In this document: piece after piece, positions 14,988-25,731 of the stretch
How the letters are laid out: each line of letters starts with the position of its first letter
How positions within the stretch are numbered: the stretch's first letter is position 1
Source of the DNA: Oricola sp.
GTDB taxonomy: Bacteria; Pseudomonadota; Alphaproteobacteria; Rhizobiales; Rhizobiaceae
Direction: 5' to 3'
Assembly (NCBI RefSeq): GCF_022763245.1
Contig: NZ_JALEGV010000041.1
Span: 248,001 to 312,000, forward strand
DNA: 64,000 bases
Translations under genes and position numbers: made by a program
The notes under the pieces: model-generated
What the model was told of the DNA's origin: nothing
The model's input: the letters and a program-made list of their open reading frames with translations, nothing else
The model's database searches: none

Positions 14988-15989
14988 ATGAGAGTTTTGA
15001 AACAGTTGGAATGGCCGACCATGGCCATGCTTGGGGCCTGCTATGGCCTGTGGTTTGTCAGTGGCCTCGTCGTCTATCCTGCGTTTCCCATTATCGGCCT
15101 CGTCGCCATGGCCGTCGCGACGGCCTTGCATTCCTCGCTGCAGCACGAAGCGTTGCACGGCCATCCGAGCCGCAGCGCTGCATTCAACGAGCTTTTGGTC
15201 GCCCTGCCGCTCGGTGTGTTCTACCCCTATCGCCGGTTCAGGCAGACCCATCTTGCTCACCACAATGACGAGCGCCTGACCGATCCGTATGACGACCCGG
15301 AAAGCTGGTATCGTTCAGCGGTAAGTTGGCAGGGTTTCGCCGCGCCGGTGAAACTTCTGCTTCGGCTGAACAACACCCTCGCCGGCCGTCTGATCCTCGG
15401 GCCGGGCCTGATGATCGCGGCCTTCTTCTCAACTGAGCTTGGCCGGGCCTGGCGCAACGAGCGCGACGTCCGCCGCGCCTGGCTCCACCAACTCGCGGGC
15501 CTTATCGTGCTTGCAAGCCTAGTCGTCGGCGTGATGGACATCGCTCCGCTGCACTATCTCGCCGCCGCCTATGGCGCGATGTCGATCGTCGCCATTCGGA
15601 CCTATTGTGAGCATCAGTGGGCGGGCGATCCGGATGGCCGCACGGTCATCATCGAGAATGGCGGCGTCTTCGGCCTGCTGTTCCTGAACAACAACCTGCA
15701 TCTCGTCCATCACAACCGCCCCCGTGCGCCCTGGTACCGCCTGCCGGCGCTCTACCGGGCAGACCGCGCCGAGTGGCGCCGGCGCAACGGCGGCTACGTG
15801 TTCTCGGACTATTGGGCGATCTTCCGCGCCTTCGCCTTCCGCGCCAAGGAGCCGGTCGTGCATCCGGCGTGGCGCACCGGCGCGCGAGCTGTACCCGTCC
15901 AGGGCGGCAGCTTCCATCCAGTCGGCGTCGTAACCGGTCCGCAGATCGGTTGCAATGCGGCTGTTCCGGCCAAAGCGGACCGCGACTGA
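14988..15989 (+). CDS. Membrane fatty acid desaturase
   Basis: The 333-residue inner-membrane enzyme carries the three histidine boxes of membrane di-iron desaturases: HEALHGH (53-59), HLAHHND (88-94) and HLVHH (238-242). Hydrophobic spans lie near residues 15-48, 135-150 and 170-205. These enzymes insert cis double bonds into acyl chains using oxygen and an electron donor. The substrate is not certain; hydroxylases and carotenoid ketolases share the boxes. GAAGGGGTGAAAG precedes the ATG. The last 40 residues are Pro/Gly-rich and not conserved. Confidence 0.88.
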   Translation: MRVLKQLEWPTMAMLGACYGLWFVSGLVVYPAFPIIGLVAMAVATALHSSLQHEALHGHPSRSAAFNELLVALPLGVFYPYRRFRQTHLAHHNDERLTDPYDDPESWYRSAVSWQGFAAPVKLLLRLNNTLAGRLILGPGLMIAAFFSTELGRAWRNERDVRRAWLHQLAGLIVLASLVVGVMDIAPLHYLAAAYGAMSIVAIRTYCEHQWAGDPDGRTVIIENGGVFGLLFLNNNLHLVHHNRPRAPWYRLPALYRADRAEWRRRNGGYVFSDYWAIFRAFAFRAKEPVVHPAWRTGARAVPVQGGSFHPVGVVTGPQIGCNAAVPAKADRD

Positions 15990-16135
15990 CGAAGTGGATC
16001 GTAATGCTTGCGACACAGGCCCACGGCGCCACGTCAGCGCGCGGCCCGAACACAACTTTCTGCAGGTTAGAGATGTATCAACAAGTTTCGGCTAGCAATA
16101 TCTTGGAGAAAAACTTGCAGTAACAAAGGCGTGGC

Positions 16136-18454
16136 ATGTTCCCCGGTCCGGTTCTGAATCGAATAGCGCACTCTTTCGCCCTGCCCACCGACAATCCCGA
16201 CCTCCTGAAGGCCCAGTGCAAGTCTCTCTCCCGCTTCATTCCGCTGATGTATTTGGCCCTTGTGGTCAATGGCTGGGTCCTCGCCGTCGATTTCCACGGG
16301 CAGGCACCCGATTGGCTGACGGTCGTCGTCTCGCTTTTGCTCACCGCCGCCTTTGTGGGGCGTCTCGTGGTCTGGTGGAGGATGCGCAATGTCGAGTTGA
16401 CGACCGAACGGGCGATCCGCGAACTCAGGCGCGTGAACCGCTTCGCCATCGCTCTCGCTCTCACCGCTCTCGGCTGGGCGCTTGCGCTTTATCCCCATGG
16501 CGATGAGGCCGCACGGGTCCATGTTCTCCTGTTCGTCACCATTTCGATGACCAGCAGCATGCTGTGCCTGACCTATCTGCACTCGGCGGCGGTCATCGTC
16601 GCCCTGGTCCCGGCGGTGCCGATCATCGCCTTCTTCTCGGTGCATGGCGCCCCGTTGCATCAGATGCTCGCGGTCAACATCATCTTCGTCTCGGTCGTCG
16701 CGCTTGTGGTCATCCGGACGCAAGGCAAGGATTTCGACCGTCTCGTGGTTGCCCAGTCGGACGCCCTGCGCCGCGAGCGCGAGCAGAGCCGCCTTCTGCA
16801 CATGATCGACGACATGCCTGTCGCCGTGATGACGGTCGATCCTGAGACTCTGCGGATCAACTATCTGAACGAGACCTCCAGAAGCCTGATCCGCCGCATC
16901 GAGCATTTGCTGCCGATTACCGCGGACGAGATCCTGGGCGCGTCGATCGACGTGTTCCACAAGCATCCCGAACACCAGCGGGCGCTGCTGTCCGATCCTG
17001 CCAGGCTGCCGCACAATGCCCGCATCAAGCTCGGGCCGGAGGTGCTCGATTTGCAGATATCGGCCGTCCACGACGACGACGGCGCCTATCTGGGCCCGAT
17101 GCTGTCTTGGGCGATCGTCACCAAGGAGGTCGAAACCGAGACCGAGATCTCCCGGCTCGCCCACAGCGACACGCTCACCTGCCTGCCGAACCGCTACACC
17201 TTTCACCGGCATTTCGAGGCCGTCCTGGCTCCGTCGGATGCCCGGGTGGCGCTGCTGCTCATCGATCTCGACGGCTTCAAATACGTCAATGACACGCAGG
17301 GCCACGGCGTCGGAGACGCGCTGCTCCGGCAGGTCGCAGATCGCCTGCGCGAAAAATGCGAGGTCGCCGACGCGTTCATATGCCGTCTGGGCGGCGACGA
17401 ATTTGCTGTCCTGCTCTCGGACGCGGATGCAAGGCGGGCGGCGGACTTCGCACAGCGCCTCGTCGACGCGCTTGGCGCGCCCTACAGCCTCCAGGACGAC
17501 CGGCATGTGCAGATCGGCGCCTCCGTCGGTATCGCGTTGGCGCCGGAGCACGGACAGGACACCGAAACGCTGCTGTCGCGGGGCGACATCGCTCTATATG
17601 CGGCGAAGGCCATGTCCAAGGAGGCCGTGCGGATTTTCCTTCCCGAGATGGAGGTCCGCGTCCACGAGCGCGTGCAGCTCGAAACGAAACTGCGTGCGGC
17701 GTTGCGCAGGCGCGACGAATTGTTCGTTTTCTACCAACCGATCGTCGACATCCGCACCGGCAAGATCACCGCCCGCGAAGCGCTGATCCGCTGGCACCAG
17801 CCCGAGCATGGCTGGATTTCGCCGGCCGAGTTCATTCCTGTCGCCGAACAATGCGGCCTCATCGACCAACTCGGCTGGTTCGTGCTCAACCGCGCCTGCC
17901 ACGACGCGGCCGGCTGGGATGACGACGCACGGGTTGCGGTCAACATTTCCGCCGGCCAGTTCGGCAGGGGCGCCTTGCCCTCCGAAGTGCTCGCAGCTCT
18001 AGTCGATTCCGGACTGTCTCCCGAACGTCTCGAAATCGAGATCACCGAGACCGCGCTGATCGGCGAGGAAGTGGACGCGATCGGCGAATTGCGGCGCATG
18101 CGCGACCTCGGCGTCCGCGTGGCGCTTGACGATTTCGGAACCGGCTATTCCTCGCTGGCTCATCTGCGCGCCTTTCCCTTCGACAAGATCAAGATCGACG
18201 GATCCTTCGTCCAGGACGCGATTGAACGGCCCGACTGCGCGGCGATCGTCAGGACGGTCGCCGATCTCGGACGGCGCCTCGGCGCGACGACGGTGGCCGA
18301 AGGTGTCGAGAGCCAGGCGCAATTCGACTGCGCCCTCGCCGAGGGATGCGACGAGGTGCAGGGCTACATGTTCGGCATCCCGGCTCCGAGCGACCGCGAT
18401 CTGGCGGTCGTGGAGGAGCTCAAGGCCGAAGCCGCGAGCGCTTCGGCGGCCTGA
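16136..18454 (+). CDS. GGDEF-EAL cyclic-di-GMP protein with membrane sensor and PAS domain
   Basis: The 772-residue protein has an N-terminal membrane region of about five or six helices (residues 30-205). A PAS-like domain follows (about 225-330, LHMIDDMPVAVMTVDPETL), then a GGDEF domain with intact GGDEF at 419-423 and an EAL domain with EALIRW at 548-553. The phosphodiesterase metal residues DDFGTGYSSL and KIDGSFV are also present. Both catalytic signatures are intact, so it could make or degrade c-di-GMP. It is monocistronic, with AAAGG ten bases before the ATG. The downstream gene runs in the same direction after a 52-base gap. Confidence 0.93.
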   Translation: MFPGPVLNRIAHSFALPTDNPDLLKAQCKSLSRFIPLMYLALVVNGWVLAVDFHGQAPDWLTVVVSLLLTAAFVGRLVVWWRMRNVELTTERAIRELRRVNRFAIALALTALGWALALYPHGDEAARVHVLLFVTISMTSSMLCLTYLHSAAVIVALVPAVPIIAFFSVHGAPLHQMLAVNIIFVSVVALVVIRTQGKDFDRLVVAQSDALRREREQSRLLHMIDDMPVAVMTVDPETLRINYLNETSRSLIRRIEHLLPITADEILGASIDVFHKHPEHQRALLSDPARLPHNARIKLGPEVLDLQISAVHDDDGAYLGPMLSWAIVTKEVETETEISRLAHSDTLTCLPNRYTFHRHFEAVLAPSDARVALLLIDLDGFKYVNDTQGHGVGDALLRQVADRLREKCEVADAFICRLGGDEFAVLLSDADARRAADFAQRLVDALGAPYSLQDDRHVQIGASVGIALAPEHGQDTETLLSRGDIALYAAKAMSKEAVRIFLPEMEVRVHERVQLETKLRAALRRRDELFVFYQPIVDIRTGKITAREALIRWHQPEHGWISPAEFIPVAEQCGLIDQLGWFVLNRACHDAAGWDDDARVAVNISAGQFGRGALPSEVLAALVDSGLSPERLEIEITETALIGEEVDAIGELRRMRDLGVRVALDDFGTGYSSLAHLRAFPFDKIKIDGSFVQDAIERPDCAAIVRTVADLGRRLGATTVAEGVESQAQFDCALAEGCDEVQGYMFGIPAPSDRDLAVVEELKAEAASASAA

Positions 18455-18506
18455 TGATCCTGCGTGCCCTCCATGCCGTTCGTCGCCTGGCGCCCGTTAT
18501 GCGCCC

Positions 18507-19256
18507 ATGATCGCGATGCTTCCCATGTATGACTGGCCGGAACGGCGCACGGACACAGACGCCCGATGGGCGCCGCTGTGTGCAGCATTGCGCGCGGAGG
18601 GCTTCGACGCCCCCAACCATCTTGCGCGTGACGAGAACCTGGCCGGTATGTGGCTGTCGCCCGACCTGCTGATCGGCGAGACTTGCAGCCAGCCGCTGGC
18701 AACTCTCCTCGCGGGCAGGGTGCGCTATGTCGCGACCCCCGTGCATGACGCGCCGGGATGCGGGCAGGGCACCTATCGAAGCGTGATCGTGCGTCGCCGA
18801 CCGGGTGCCGATCTGCCGCCGCCGGAAAGCCCCGCTGCGTCGATCCCCGCTTCGGCCGTCACCGGCCGCATGGCCGCCAACGAGGCCGGCTCGATGTCCG
18901 GATTTGTCGCGCCCGCGCGCGACATGAATGCTCTCGGGTTGGCATTTCTCGATGAAGGCGACATCGTCTTCACGGGCTCGCATCGAGGCTCGATCCAGGC
19001 CGTCAAGGCCGGTGAGGCGGATTTCGCGGCGATCGACTGCGTCACATGGCAAATCGCCCTGGCGCACGAGCCGGCCGCGCGTGAGTTGCACATTGCAGGC
19101 TGGACGGCGTCGCGGCCCGGTCTGCCGCTGATCACGTCACTGCGTTACGATGACGCGGCATGGGAGCGGATCCGGCGCGCGGTGCTGGCGTCGATGCCGG
19201 CCGTCGTGCTCGATCCGCCTATCGACCCTGCTCGTCTTCCTGATCCACGACCCTGA
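18507..19256 (+). CDS. PhnD/SsuA-like substrate-binding protein
   Basis: The 249-residue protein resembles phosphate/phosphonate-type periplasmic binding domains. The opening IAMLPMYDWPE, the central GRMAANEAGSMSGFVAPARDM and HRGSIQAVKAGEADFAAIDCVTW segments match the PhnD ligand-binding fold. No signal peptide or lipobox is visible and no ABC transporter genes are adjacent, so it may be cytosolic or act in sensing. The ATG at 18507 lacks a strong ribosome binding site. Its last 38 bases overlap the convergent rmuC end. Confidence 0.75.
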   Translation: MIAMLPMYDWPERRTDTDARWAPLCAALRAEGFDAPNHLARDENLAGMWLSPDLLIGETCSQPLATLLAGRVRYVATPVHDAPGCGQGTYRSVIVRRRPGADLPPPESPAASIPASAVTGRMAANEAGSMSGFVAPARDMNALGLAFLDEGDIVFTGSHRGSIQAVKAGEADFAAIDCVTWQIALAHEPAARELHIAGWTASRPGLPLITSLRYDDAAWERIRRAVLASMPAVVLDPPIDPARLPDPRP

Positions 19257-20478
19257 GCCGCAATTGACCGGTCCGGCTGTCCGCGGCCTTGCCCTCGACA
19301 CCCTTGTCGGCGTCCGCCTTGGCCGCGGCTGCGCGCTCGGTGTCGAAATCCATCGCCTCGATCTTCTGGCCGCGGCGGGTGACCTTGCCGGAGGAGACAA
19401 GGATGTCGTCGATGTCCTTCTGTGCCTGACCGAAATGGGTCTGAAGCTTGCGCACGCGGTCGTCGAGCCGCGTCACGTCTTCCATCAGCCGCAGCACTTC
19501 GGCCTGGATCAGATGCGCTTGCTCACGCATGCGCGCATCCTTCAGAAGCGCCTGCACGACCTGGATCGACAGCATCAGAAGAGAAGGAGACACGATGACG
19601 ACGCGCGCCCGATGCGCCCGCTGGATGATCGCCTCGTGATGCTCGTGAATGTCGGCGAAGATCGATTCCGAAGGCACGAAGAGAAAGGCCGTGTCCTGCG
19701 TCTCGCCGGCAATCAGGTACTTCTCCGAGATCGCCTTGATATGCACGTCCATGTCGCGCCTGAAGCGCTTCGCCGCCTCGTTCAGTTGCGCGTCGTCCGC
19801 CGCTTCGCGAATGGCGTTCCATGCCTCCAGCGGGAACTTGGCGTCGATGACGAGGCCCGGCGCGTCATTGGGCATGTGGATGACGCAATCCGGTCGGTTG
19901 CCGTTCGACAGCGTCGCCTGGAAGGAATAGGCGTCCATCGGCAGCCCGTCCGCGATGATCGCCTCCATGCGCCCCTGGCCGAAGGCGCCGCGTGTCTGCT
20001 TGTTGGACAGGATCGACTGCAACTGCACCACGTCGCCGGCAAGCTGCTGGATGTTCGTCTGTGCCTTGTCGATCACCGCGAGCCGCTCCTGCAGGCGCGC
20101 GAGGTGCTCATGCGTGGATTTCTGCTGTTCCGTCATCGACTGGCCGATCCGGCTCGACATGGAATCGAAGCGCTGGTTGATCGCCTGGTTCAGTTCCGAT
20201 TGCCGCGAGCCGAAGATCTCCGCCATCGACGCCATGCGGCCATGCATCTCCGACTGGGCCTTGAGGATTTCCGACATCCGGGCATCCGCCTCGGCGGCGC
20301 GGCGGCGGCTTTCTTCCGCTTCCGTGGCGCGGCGCCCGGCATTGCGCCAGGCGAGGACAAGGCCGAGCAATGCCAGCGTGGCGACGATCAGGGCAGCCAG
20401 CATCAGCATCTCGCCCAGGGTGAAGACGCGGCCAGCCAGCGTCATGAAAGGATGCGACATGTCGAGGGGAGTGTTCAT
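19219..20478 (-). CDS. rmuC: DNA recombination protein RmuC homologue
   Basis: The 419-residue protein has an N-terminal membrane segment (about residues 23-43) and a long coiled coil rich in Glu, Arg and Gln (about 45-160). The RmuC nuclease-like domain follows, with [27 protein letters not shown] and [14 protein letters not shown]. RmuC proteins limit sequence inversions and are related to restriction-type nucleases. The length is normal. The tail is charged and not conserved and overlaps the convergent PhnD-like gene by 38 bases. It is divergent from def, about 95 bases away. Confidence 0.93.
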   Translation of the reverse strand: MNTPLDMSHPFMTLAGRVFTLGEMLMLAALIVATLALLGLVLAWRNAGRRATEAEESRRRAAEADARMSEILKAQSEMHGRMASMAEIFGSRQSELNQAINQRFDSMSSRIGQSMTEQQKSTHEHLARLQERLAVIDKAQTNIQQLAGDVVQLQSILSNKQTRGAFGQGRMEAIIADGLPMDAYSFQATLSNGNRPDCVIHMPNDAPGLVIDAKFPLEAWNAIREAADDAQLNEAAKRFRRDMDVHIKAISEKYLIAGETQDTAFLFVPSESIFADIHEHHEAIIQRAHRARVVIVSPSLLMLSIQVVQALLKDARMREQAHLIQAEVLRLMEDVTRLDDRVRKLQTHFGQAQKDIDDILVSSGKVTRRGQKIEAMDFDTERAAAAKADADKGVEGKAADSRTGQLRLRVVDQEDEQGR

Positions 20479-20573
20479 GCGATGTTCTTACGCGATTCGC
20501 CGGCCCTTGTCAGACCGCGCCGCGCCGCGCGGAGATTGACGGGGCCACTCCCATTGCTTACGTGAGCGCCACG

Positions 20574-21098
20574 ATGACCATCAAACCGCTCGTTCTTCTT
20601 CCCGATCCCATCCTGCGCCAGCCCTCCAAGACGGTGGAGCGTGTCGATGACGATCTGCGCCGTTTCGCCGACGACATGCTGGAGACCATGTATGACGCTC
20701 CCGGCATCGGTCTCGCCGCCATTCAGGTCGGCGAACCGATCCGCATGCTGGTCATGGACGTCTCGAAGGAAGAAGACGAGAAGAACCCCTTCGTCCTCAT
20801 CAATCCGGAGATCGTGTCGTCCGGCGACGACGTCTCGACCTATGAAGAGGGCTGCCTGTCGATCCCGGATTACTATGCGGAGGTCGAGCGGCCTGCGACG
20901 GTGACGGTGAACTATCTCGACCGGGACGGCAACAAGGCCTCACTGACCGCCGACGGCCTGTTCGCCACCTGCGTCCAGCACGAAATCGACCATCTGAACG
21001 GCGTCTTGTTCATCGACCATATTTCCAAGCTCAAGCGGGACATGGTCGTCAAGAAATTCACCAAGCTGGCAAAACAGCGTGGCGGCACGCGGCTCTAG
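20574..21098 (+). CDS. def: Peptide deformylase
   Basis: Def removes the formyl group from nascent N-terminal methionine. The 174-residue protein has the three family motifs: [10 protein letters not shown] (44-53), EEGCLS with metal ligand Cys94, and QHEIDH with His136, Glu137 and His140. The ATG at 20574 gives the usual start MTIKPL; an in-frame GTG four codons upstream is possible. It is followed by fmt, which adds the formyl group that Def removes, the classic def-fmt pairing, here with a 296-base gap containing a small antisense ORF. Confidence 0.96.
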   Translation: MTIKPLVLLPDPILRQPSKTVERVDDDLRRFADDMLETMYDAPGIGLAAIQVGEPIRMLVMDVSKEEDEKNPFVLINPEIVSSGDDVSTYEEGCLSIPDYYAEVERPATVTVNYLDRDGNKASLTADGLFATCVQHEIDHLNGVLFIDHISKLKRDMVVKKFTKLAKQRGGTRL

Positions 21099-21271
21099 TC
21101 CTGCGGCACGGATCGCTTCTGCCGGCAAGGCAGGATCCAACACAGCAGCGGCCTGCTTCGCGCCGCCCGGCCTCGATGGCTGCGGCTGTATGTTTCGTGG
21201 TCTTTGAGGGAGCGTTGCGGATCGAGTTCGAGTTGCTTCGCTTCGCGGTGACCGAAAGCGCGCCGGTTCAT
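21095..21271 (-). CDS. Small basic hypothetical protein (58 aa)
   Basis: An ORF on the minus strand between def and fmt has a good AAGGA ribosome binding site seven bases before its ATG at 21271. It encodes a basic 58-residue peptide rich in Arg and His ([20 protein letters not shown] at the start, [10 protein letters not shown] in the middle), with two cysteines near the end. Its stop overlaps the def stop in a shared CTAG. I do not recognise it. Support is limited to the ribosome binding site and the open frame. Confidence 0.35.
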   Translation of the reverse strand: MNRRAFGHREAKQLELDPQRSLKDHETYSRSHRGRAARSRPLLCWILPCRQKRSVPQD

Positions 21272-21394
21272 GGCGACGTCCTTCACATGTGAATGAAATT
21301 GGTAAACCGGATATTGACGCCGGCGCTTAAGAATTCGTTAAGAAAATCGACGGCTTTTTAGCCATCCTCCGGAATTCTGACAGGGAGCGGACAC

Positions 21395-22324
21395 ATGCGG
21401 CTGATCTTCATGGGAACGCCGGACTTCTCGGTGCCCACGCTCACCGCTCTGGCGGCGCAGGGGCGTGACATCGTCGCCTGCTATTCGCAGCCTCCGCGCC
21501 CGGCCGGCAGGCGCGGGCTGGAGCTGACGAAATCGCCCGTCCACCTTCAGGCCGAAGCGCTCGGAATTCCCGTGCGAACGCCGAAGAGCCTGAAGGGCGC
21601 CGAGGAGCAGGAAGCCTTTCGCGCGCTCGAAGCCGACGCGGCGATCGTCGTTGCCTACGGGCTCCTGCTGCCCGAAGCCGTGCTGAATGCGCCGCGGCTC
21701 GGCTGCTTCAACGGCCACGCTTCGCTTCTTCCGCGCTGGCGCGGCGCGGCGCCGATCCAGCGGGCGATCATGGCGGGCGATGCGGAAACCGGCATGATGG
21801 TCATGAAGATGGATGTTGGCCTCGATACCGGCGACATCGCGCTGGAGGACCGCCTGCCGATCGGTGCGGACATGACCGCCGGCGAATTGCACGACCAGCT
21901 TTCGCAGCTTTGCGCCGACCTGATGGTGCGTGCCATGGCCGCTCTCGAGCGTGACAGCCTGACGTTGACGCCGCAGCCCGAAGACGGCGTCGTCTATGCA
22001 TCCAAGATCGACAAGGCCGAGGCGCGCATCGACTGGGCGCGCCCGGCCGCCGAGGTTCACAACCACATCCGTGGTCTCGCGCCGTTTCCCGGCGCGTGGT
22101 GCGAGATGGAGATCGGCGGCAAGTGGGAACGGGTGAAACTCCTGCGCAGCCATCTGCCCGATGCGACGCCGGCGACGCCTGGCGTGCTCAAGGTCGAGGG
22201 TGGGCGGCTGCTCGCCGGCTGCACGGATGGCGCGGTCGAACTGGTGACCCTGCAAAAGGCTGGCGGCAAGGCGTTGAACGCGTCGGACTTCCTGCGCGGC
22301 GCCGCCCCGACCGCGATCCGCTAG
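21395..22324 (+). CDS. fmt: Methionyl-tRNA formyltransferase
   Basis: Fmt formylates initiator Met-tRNA with 10-formyl-THF. The 309-residue protein shows [16 protein letters not shown] at the start and the formyltransferase core [20 protein letters not shown] with the catalytic Asn and His. The catalytic Asp lies in the [10 protein letters not shown] region, and the C-terminal OB-fold includes [15 protein letters not shown]. An AGGGAGCGG site precedes the ATG at 21395. The gap to def is long enough for its own promoter. truA follows after 66 bases. Confidence 0.97.
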   Translation: MRLIFMGTPDFSVPTLTALAAQGRDIVACYSQPPRPAGRRGLELTKSPVHLQAEALGIPVRTPKSLKGAEEQEAFRALEADAAIVVAYGLLLPEAVLNAPRLGCFNGHASLLPRWRGAAPIQRAIMAGDAETGMMVMKMDVGLDTGDIALEDRLPIGADMTAGELHDQLSQLCADLMVRAMAALERDSLTLTPQPEDGVVYASKIDKAEARIDWARPAAEVHNHIRGLAPFPGAWCEMEIGGKWERVKLLRSHLPDATPATPGVLKVEGGRLLAGCTDGAVELVTLQKAGGKALNASDFLRGAAPTAIR

Positions 22325-22390
22325 CGTCGAACTTTACGCGATGCCGACCGGGCTTTAAGAGCCGGGGCTTGTTCAGGATCGAGTCACCTC

Positions 22391-23200
22391 ATGCCCCGTT
22401 ACCGCCTGACCGTCGAATATGACGGCACTCCCTATGTCGGATTCCAGCGCCAGTCGAACGGCTACGCGGTGCAGGAGGCGATCGAGAGGGCGGTGAAGAA
22501 GTTCTCAGGCGAGGACGTCACCGTCCATGTCGCCGGCCGCACCGACACCGGCGTGCATGCGCTCGGCCAAGTCTGCCATATCGACATGTCGCGCGAATGG
22601 GAGCCCTTTCGCGTTATGGAGGCCATCAACGCGCATCTGGTGATGGCCGACGAATGCGTGGCAATTCTGGATGTCGAGAAGATGAACGAGGAGTTCCATG
22701 CCCGTTTCTCGGCGACCACGCGGCATTATCTCTACCGCATCCTCAACCGGCACGCGCCGATCCCGCTGGAGCGGCAGCGCGCATGGTGGGTCAAGCGCCC
22801 GCTCGACATCGACGCAATGCACGAGGCCGCGGCGACGCTGCTCGGCACCCATGACTTCACTACCTTCCGTGCCGCCCAGTGTCAGTCCCGCTCGCCCGTC
22901 AAGACGCTCGACGAGATCCGCTTCACGCGCACCGGCGAACTGGTCGAAGCGCATGTGTCGGCGCGCAGTTTCCTGCACAACCAGGTCCGCTCCATCGTCG
23001 GCACGCTGAAGCTCGTCGGCGAAGGGCGCTGGACGGCGGCGGATGTGGAGGAGGCGCGCGACGCGCGCGATCACCAGCGTTGCGGCGCGCTCGCGCCACC
23101 GTACGGCCTTTATCTGGCCAAGGTGGATTACGACGTCGTATTCACGCCACTGGATACAACCCCGCCGCCGCATAGGCGTAGACGGCGAGGGGGTAGGTGA
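22391..23200 (+). CDS. truA: tRNA pseudouridine(38-40) synthase TruA
   Basis: TruA isomerises uridines 38-40 in the tRNA anticodon arm. The 269-residue protein has the catalytic motif [14 protein letters not shown] with Asp52 and the C-terminal [14 protein letters not shown] motif. The core ends near residue 247. The remaining tail is Pro/Arg-rich and lies over the end of the convergent membrane-protein gene (59-base overlap), so it is probably a non-conserved extension rather than a functional domain. Confidence 0.96.
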   Translation: MPRYRLTVEYDGTPYVGFQRQSNGYAVQEAIERAVKKFSGEDVTVHVAGRTDTGVHALGQVCHIDMSREWEPFRVMEAINAHLVMADECVAILDVEKMNEEFHARFSATTRHYLYRILNRHAPIPLERQRAWWVKRPLDIDAMHEAAATLLGTHDFTTFRAAQCQSRSPVKTLDEIRFTRTGELVEAHVSARSFLHNQVRSIVGTLKLVGEGRWTAADVEEARDARDHQRCGALAPPYGLYLAKVDYDVVFTPLDTTPPPHRRRRRGGR

Positions 23201-23738
23201 CCGCGGCCTCGACGCCGACAAAGGCGATGGCGGTCGTCAGTGGCGCGTCGAGCGCCTGCCGCGTGACACGGGTCGAAAACCACAGCATGAGCATGATCGC
23301 GAACAGCGTCATCCACACCCAGAACTCGCCCGGACCACTGCCCGTGGTGAGTTCGCCCAGCGGAATGACGACGAACAGATAGCTGCCGAAGGCGGCGAGC
23401 CAGTTGCGGGCGACGATCAGATGCGTGAAGCGACGACCGAGCCCCAGCATGTTCAGGACAAACGCCAGCACGATCACCGGCGCGATCCAGAACACCAGTT
23501 CCAGCAGCGCCATCCGACCGAGGATCGAGCCGAGCGGAACGGTCAGCCCCTCCGCCTGCAATTGGCGCGCTTCGACCACCCAGGAAAAGATCAGCGCCGG
23601 CAGAGCGGCGGGCAGCGCCTCGAAGGATCGCCAGAACCCGTCGACGGTGATGTCCATGTCGTCGAGCGCCGCCGCGTCGCCGCGCACCAGCCGGACGGTG
23701 CAGGCGATATGATGCAGGGCGTAATCGAGAAAGTTCAT
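23142..23738 (-). CDS. Hypothetical membrane protein (Yip1-like topology)
   Basis: The 198-residue protein has about four or five hydrophobic segments (near residues 44-55, 74-98, 108-128, 138-155 and 165-195) and few charged residues in its second half. It resembles small Yip1/YIF-type integral membrane proteins in size and topology, but I see no diagnostic motif. Its ATG overlaps the dapE stop by four bases (ATGA), so it is translationally coupled to dapE. Its end overlaps the truA end. Function unknown. Confidence 0.7.
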   Translation of the reverse strand: MNFLDYALHHIACTVRLVRGDAAALDDMDITVDGFWRSFEALPAALPALIFSWVVEARQLQAEGLTVPLGSILGRMALLELVFWIAPVIVLAFVLNMLGLGRRFTHLIVARNWLAAFGSYLFVVIPLGELTTGSGPGEFWVWMTLFAIMLMLWFSTRVTRQALDAPLTTAIAFVGVEAAVTYPLAVYAYAAAGLYPVA

Positions 23739-24934
23739 GCGCGGGCCGCGAACCAGTCGGCGATGATGCGTTCGTAGATTTCCGTCAACACCTCAAGGTC
23801 ATCGACCGCGACGCGCTCGTCGACCATGTGCATCGTCTGCCCGACGAGGCCGAACTCCACGACGGGGCAGTAATCCTTGATGAAGCGCGCGTCCGACGTG
23901 CCGCCGGAGGTGGAGATGACCGGAGACCGGCCTGTGACTGCCTCGATGGAGCCGGTCACGGCCTGGATCAGCGTCTCGTCGCGGGTCAGAAACACGGGGC
24001 TTGGCGGCGACTTCCAGTCCAGTTCGAAGCGCACCGGCGTATCCTTGCCCGGTCGCAGCGCATGATCGGCGGCGGCGCGCGCAAGACGCGCCTCGATTTC
24101 CGCCTTCAGGCTGTCGGCCGTCCAGCAGTCGTTGAAACGGATGTTGAAGCCGGCAGTCGCCCGCGCGGCGATCACATTGGTCGCCGTATTGCCGGTGTCG
24201 ATCGTGGTGATCTCCAGATTGGAAGGCTGGAAATGCTCGGTCCCGTCGTCGAGCGGCGGGTCGAACAGGGCAGCCGCCATCTGCGTCATCGCGCGCAGCG
24301 GATTGTCGGCGAGATGCGGATAAGCCACGTGGCCCTGGGTGCCGATCACCGTGACCTGCCCGGACAGCGAGCCGCGCCGTCCGATCTTGACCATGTCGCC
24401 GAGCGTTTCGGGATTGGTCGGTTCGCCGAGAATGCAGGCGTCCCACTGTTCGCCCTCGCCGTCCGCCCATTCCAGGAGCTTGGTGGTGCCATTGATGGCG
24501 GGGCCTTCCTCGTCACCCGTGATCAGGAAGGAAATAGAGCCGGCCGGTGCGCCGTGTTTCTCGATGTGGCGCGCGACCGCGGCGACGAAACAGGCGATGC
24601 CGCCCTTCATGTCGACAGCGCCGCGACCGTAGAGCATCCCGTCGCTCACCGTCGCCGCGAAGGGTGGATGCGCCCAGTCGGCTTCGTCGCCGACGGGCAC
24701 GACGTCCGTGTGACCGGCGAACATCAGGTGCGGACCTTGCGTGCCGAGACGGGCATAGAGGTTGTCCACGTCCGGCGTGCCGTGCTCGGCGAAGGTCAGC
24801 CGTTCGACGGCGAAGCCGAGCGGCGTCAGCATGGCCTCCAGCGCATCGAGCGCGCCGCCCTCCTCGGGAGTTACCGAGGGGCAGCGAATGAGCGTTTGCA
24901 GGTTGGAGAGGGGGTTGCCGGCGTTCTGCGTCAT
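23735..24934 (-). CDS. dapE: Succinyl-diaminopimelate desuccinylase
   Basis: DapE hydrolyses N-succinyl-LL-diaminopimelate in the lysine and peptidoglycan pathway. The 399-residue M20 metallopeptidase shows [14 protein letters not shown] (metal His and Asp), the RGAVDMKGG bridging aspartate, the ITGDEEGPA catalytic glutamate and a C-terminal [10 protein letters not shown] segment. The start at 24934 gives [20 protein letters not shown], the usual N-terminus; the frame extends 12 codons upstream without conservation. dapD, the enzyme two steps earlier, lies 1.2 kb upstream on the same strand. Confidence 0.96.
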   Translation of the reverse strand: MTQNAGNPLSNLQTLIRCPSVTPEEGGALDALEAMLTPLGFAVERLTFAEHGTPDVDNLYARLGTQGPHLMFAGHTDVVPVGDEADWAHPPFAATVSDGMLYGRGAVDMKGGIACFVAAVARHIEKHGAPAGSISFLITGDEEGPAINGTTKLLEWADGEGEQWDACILGEPTNPETLGDMVKIGRRGSLSGQVTVIGTQGHVAYPHLADNPLRAMTQMAAALFDPPLDDGTEHFQPSNLEITTIDTGNTATNVIAARATAGFNIRFNDCWTADSLKAEIEARLARAAADHALRPGKDTPVRFELDWKSPPSPVFLTRDETLIQAVTGSIEAVTGRSPVISTSGGTSDARFIKDYCPVVEFGLVGQTMHMVDERVAVDDLEVLTEIYERIIADWFAARA

Positions 24935-24983
24935 GGCTGTTGCTCTATCGGCGCCCGCAGGCAGCGTCAATGAGAGCGACCTG

Positions 24984-25694
24984 TCAGGCCGCCCCGCGCG
25001 GCCGGTCCTCGTCGATCAGCATGATCTTCTGCCAGATCTTGCGCGACAGGTTGGTGCCGAGCGTCTCGATGTCGTTGACCGCGTTGACGATGACGTCGTC
25101 ATTCAGCGCCTGGGCGTAGAGGGCCGCAAGCTTGCCGGTGATCGAAAGGAGTTCGGAGCAGTAGTCGAGATAGCGCACGAGTTCCGGCGCGGTCAGGGTG
25201 CGGGCCGGAGAACTGAGCGTCGGCATGAAGCCGCGATGCAGGACGGCGGGGTCCTTGGTGAGCTGGTGCATGTCGATGATGTGGATCACCGAGCGCAGCT
25301 CGTGCAGGCCGCGGAGCGCGCTGCGGCGCTTGAAGCGCTCTTCCAGCGTCACCAGCGTGTAGAAACCCGCGCCGGCGAAGACCGCCGTGTTGAGGAAGGA
25401 TTCGAGCCCCTGCACGAAGTCGAAGGCGCCCGTCGAGATGCGCTCGAAGGACAGGAACGTGCCGACCAGCGTGAAGATCGATGCGGCGGCGATGATGGCG
25501 GCCAGAATGACGGCGCGCAGCCACAGGACGGGCCTTTGCAGCTTCTCGGTCCGGTCGCCGATATCGCCGGCAAGCCCGACGACCTCCTGCGCCACCTTGC
25601 GCAAGCCGGCCTCCGGAAAACGCTCGCCGATCCGCTTCTCGAGCCGGGCGGCGGTGGTTGTGATCCGGTCCTTGTCAAGCGTGCGGTAAGGCAT
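24984..25694 (-). CDS. Hypothetical two-helix membrane protein
   Basis: The 236-residue protein has an N-terminal helical region, two membrane segments (about residues 65-85, [20 protein letters not shown], and 102-120) and a long cytosolic helical C-terminal domain. I recognise no domain. Starting at the ATG at 25694 rather than the GTG at 25709 is a choice; neither has a strong ribosome binding site. It lies between dapE and a DUF805 gene on the same strand, in the dapD-to-dapE run. Confidence 0.7.
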   Translation of the reverse strand: MPYRTLDKDRITTTAARLEKRIGERFPEAGLRKVAQEVVGLAGDIGDRTEKLQRPVLWLRAVILAAIIAAASIFTLVGTFLSFERISTGAFDFVQGLESFLNTAVFAGAGFYTLVTLEERFKRRSALRGLHELRSVIHIIDMHQLTKDPAVLHRGFMPTLSSPARTLTAPELVRYLDYCSELLSITGKLAALYAQALNDDVIVNAVNDIETLGTNLSRKIWQKIMLIDEDRPRGAA

Positions 25695-25731
25695 GCCGTC
25701 ACGGTACACGCGACGGTTTAACGCATCGTGA

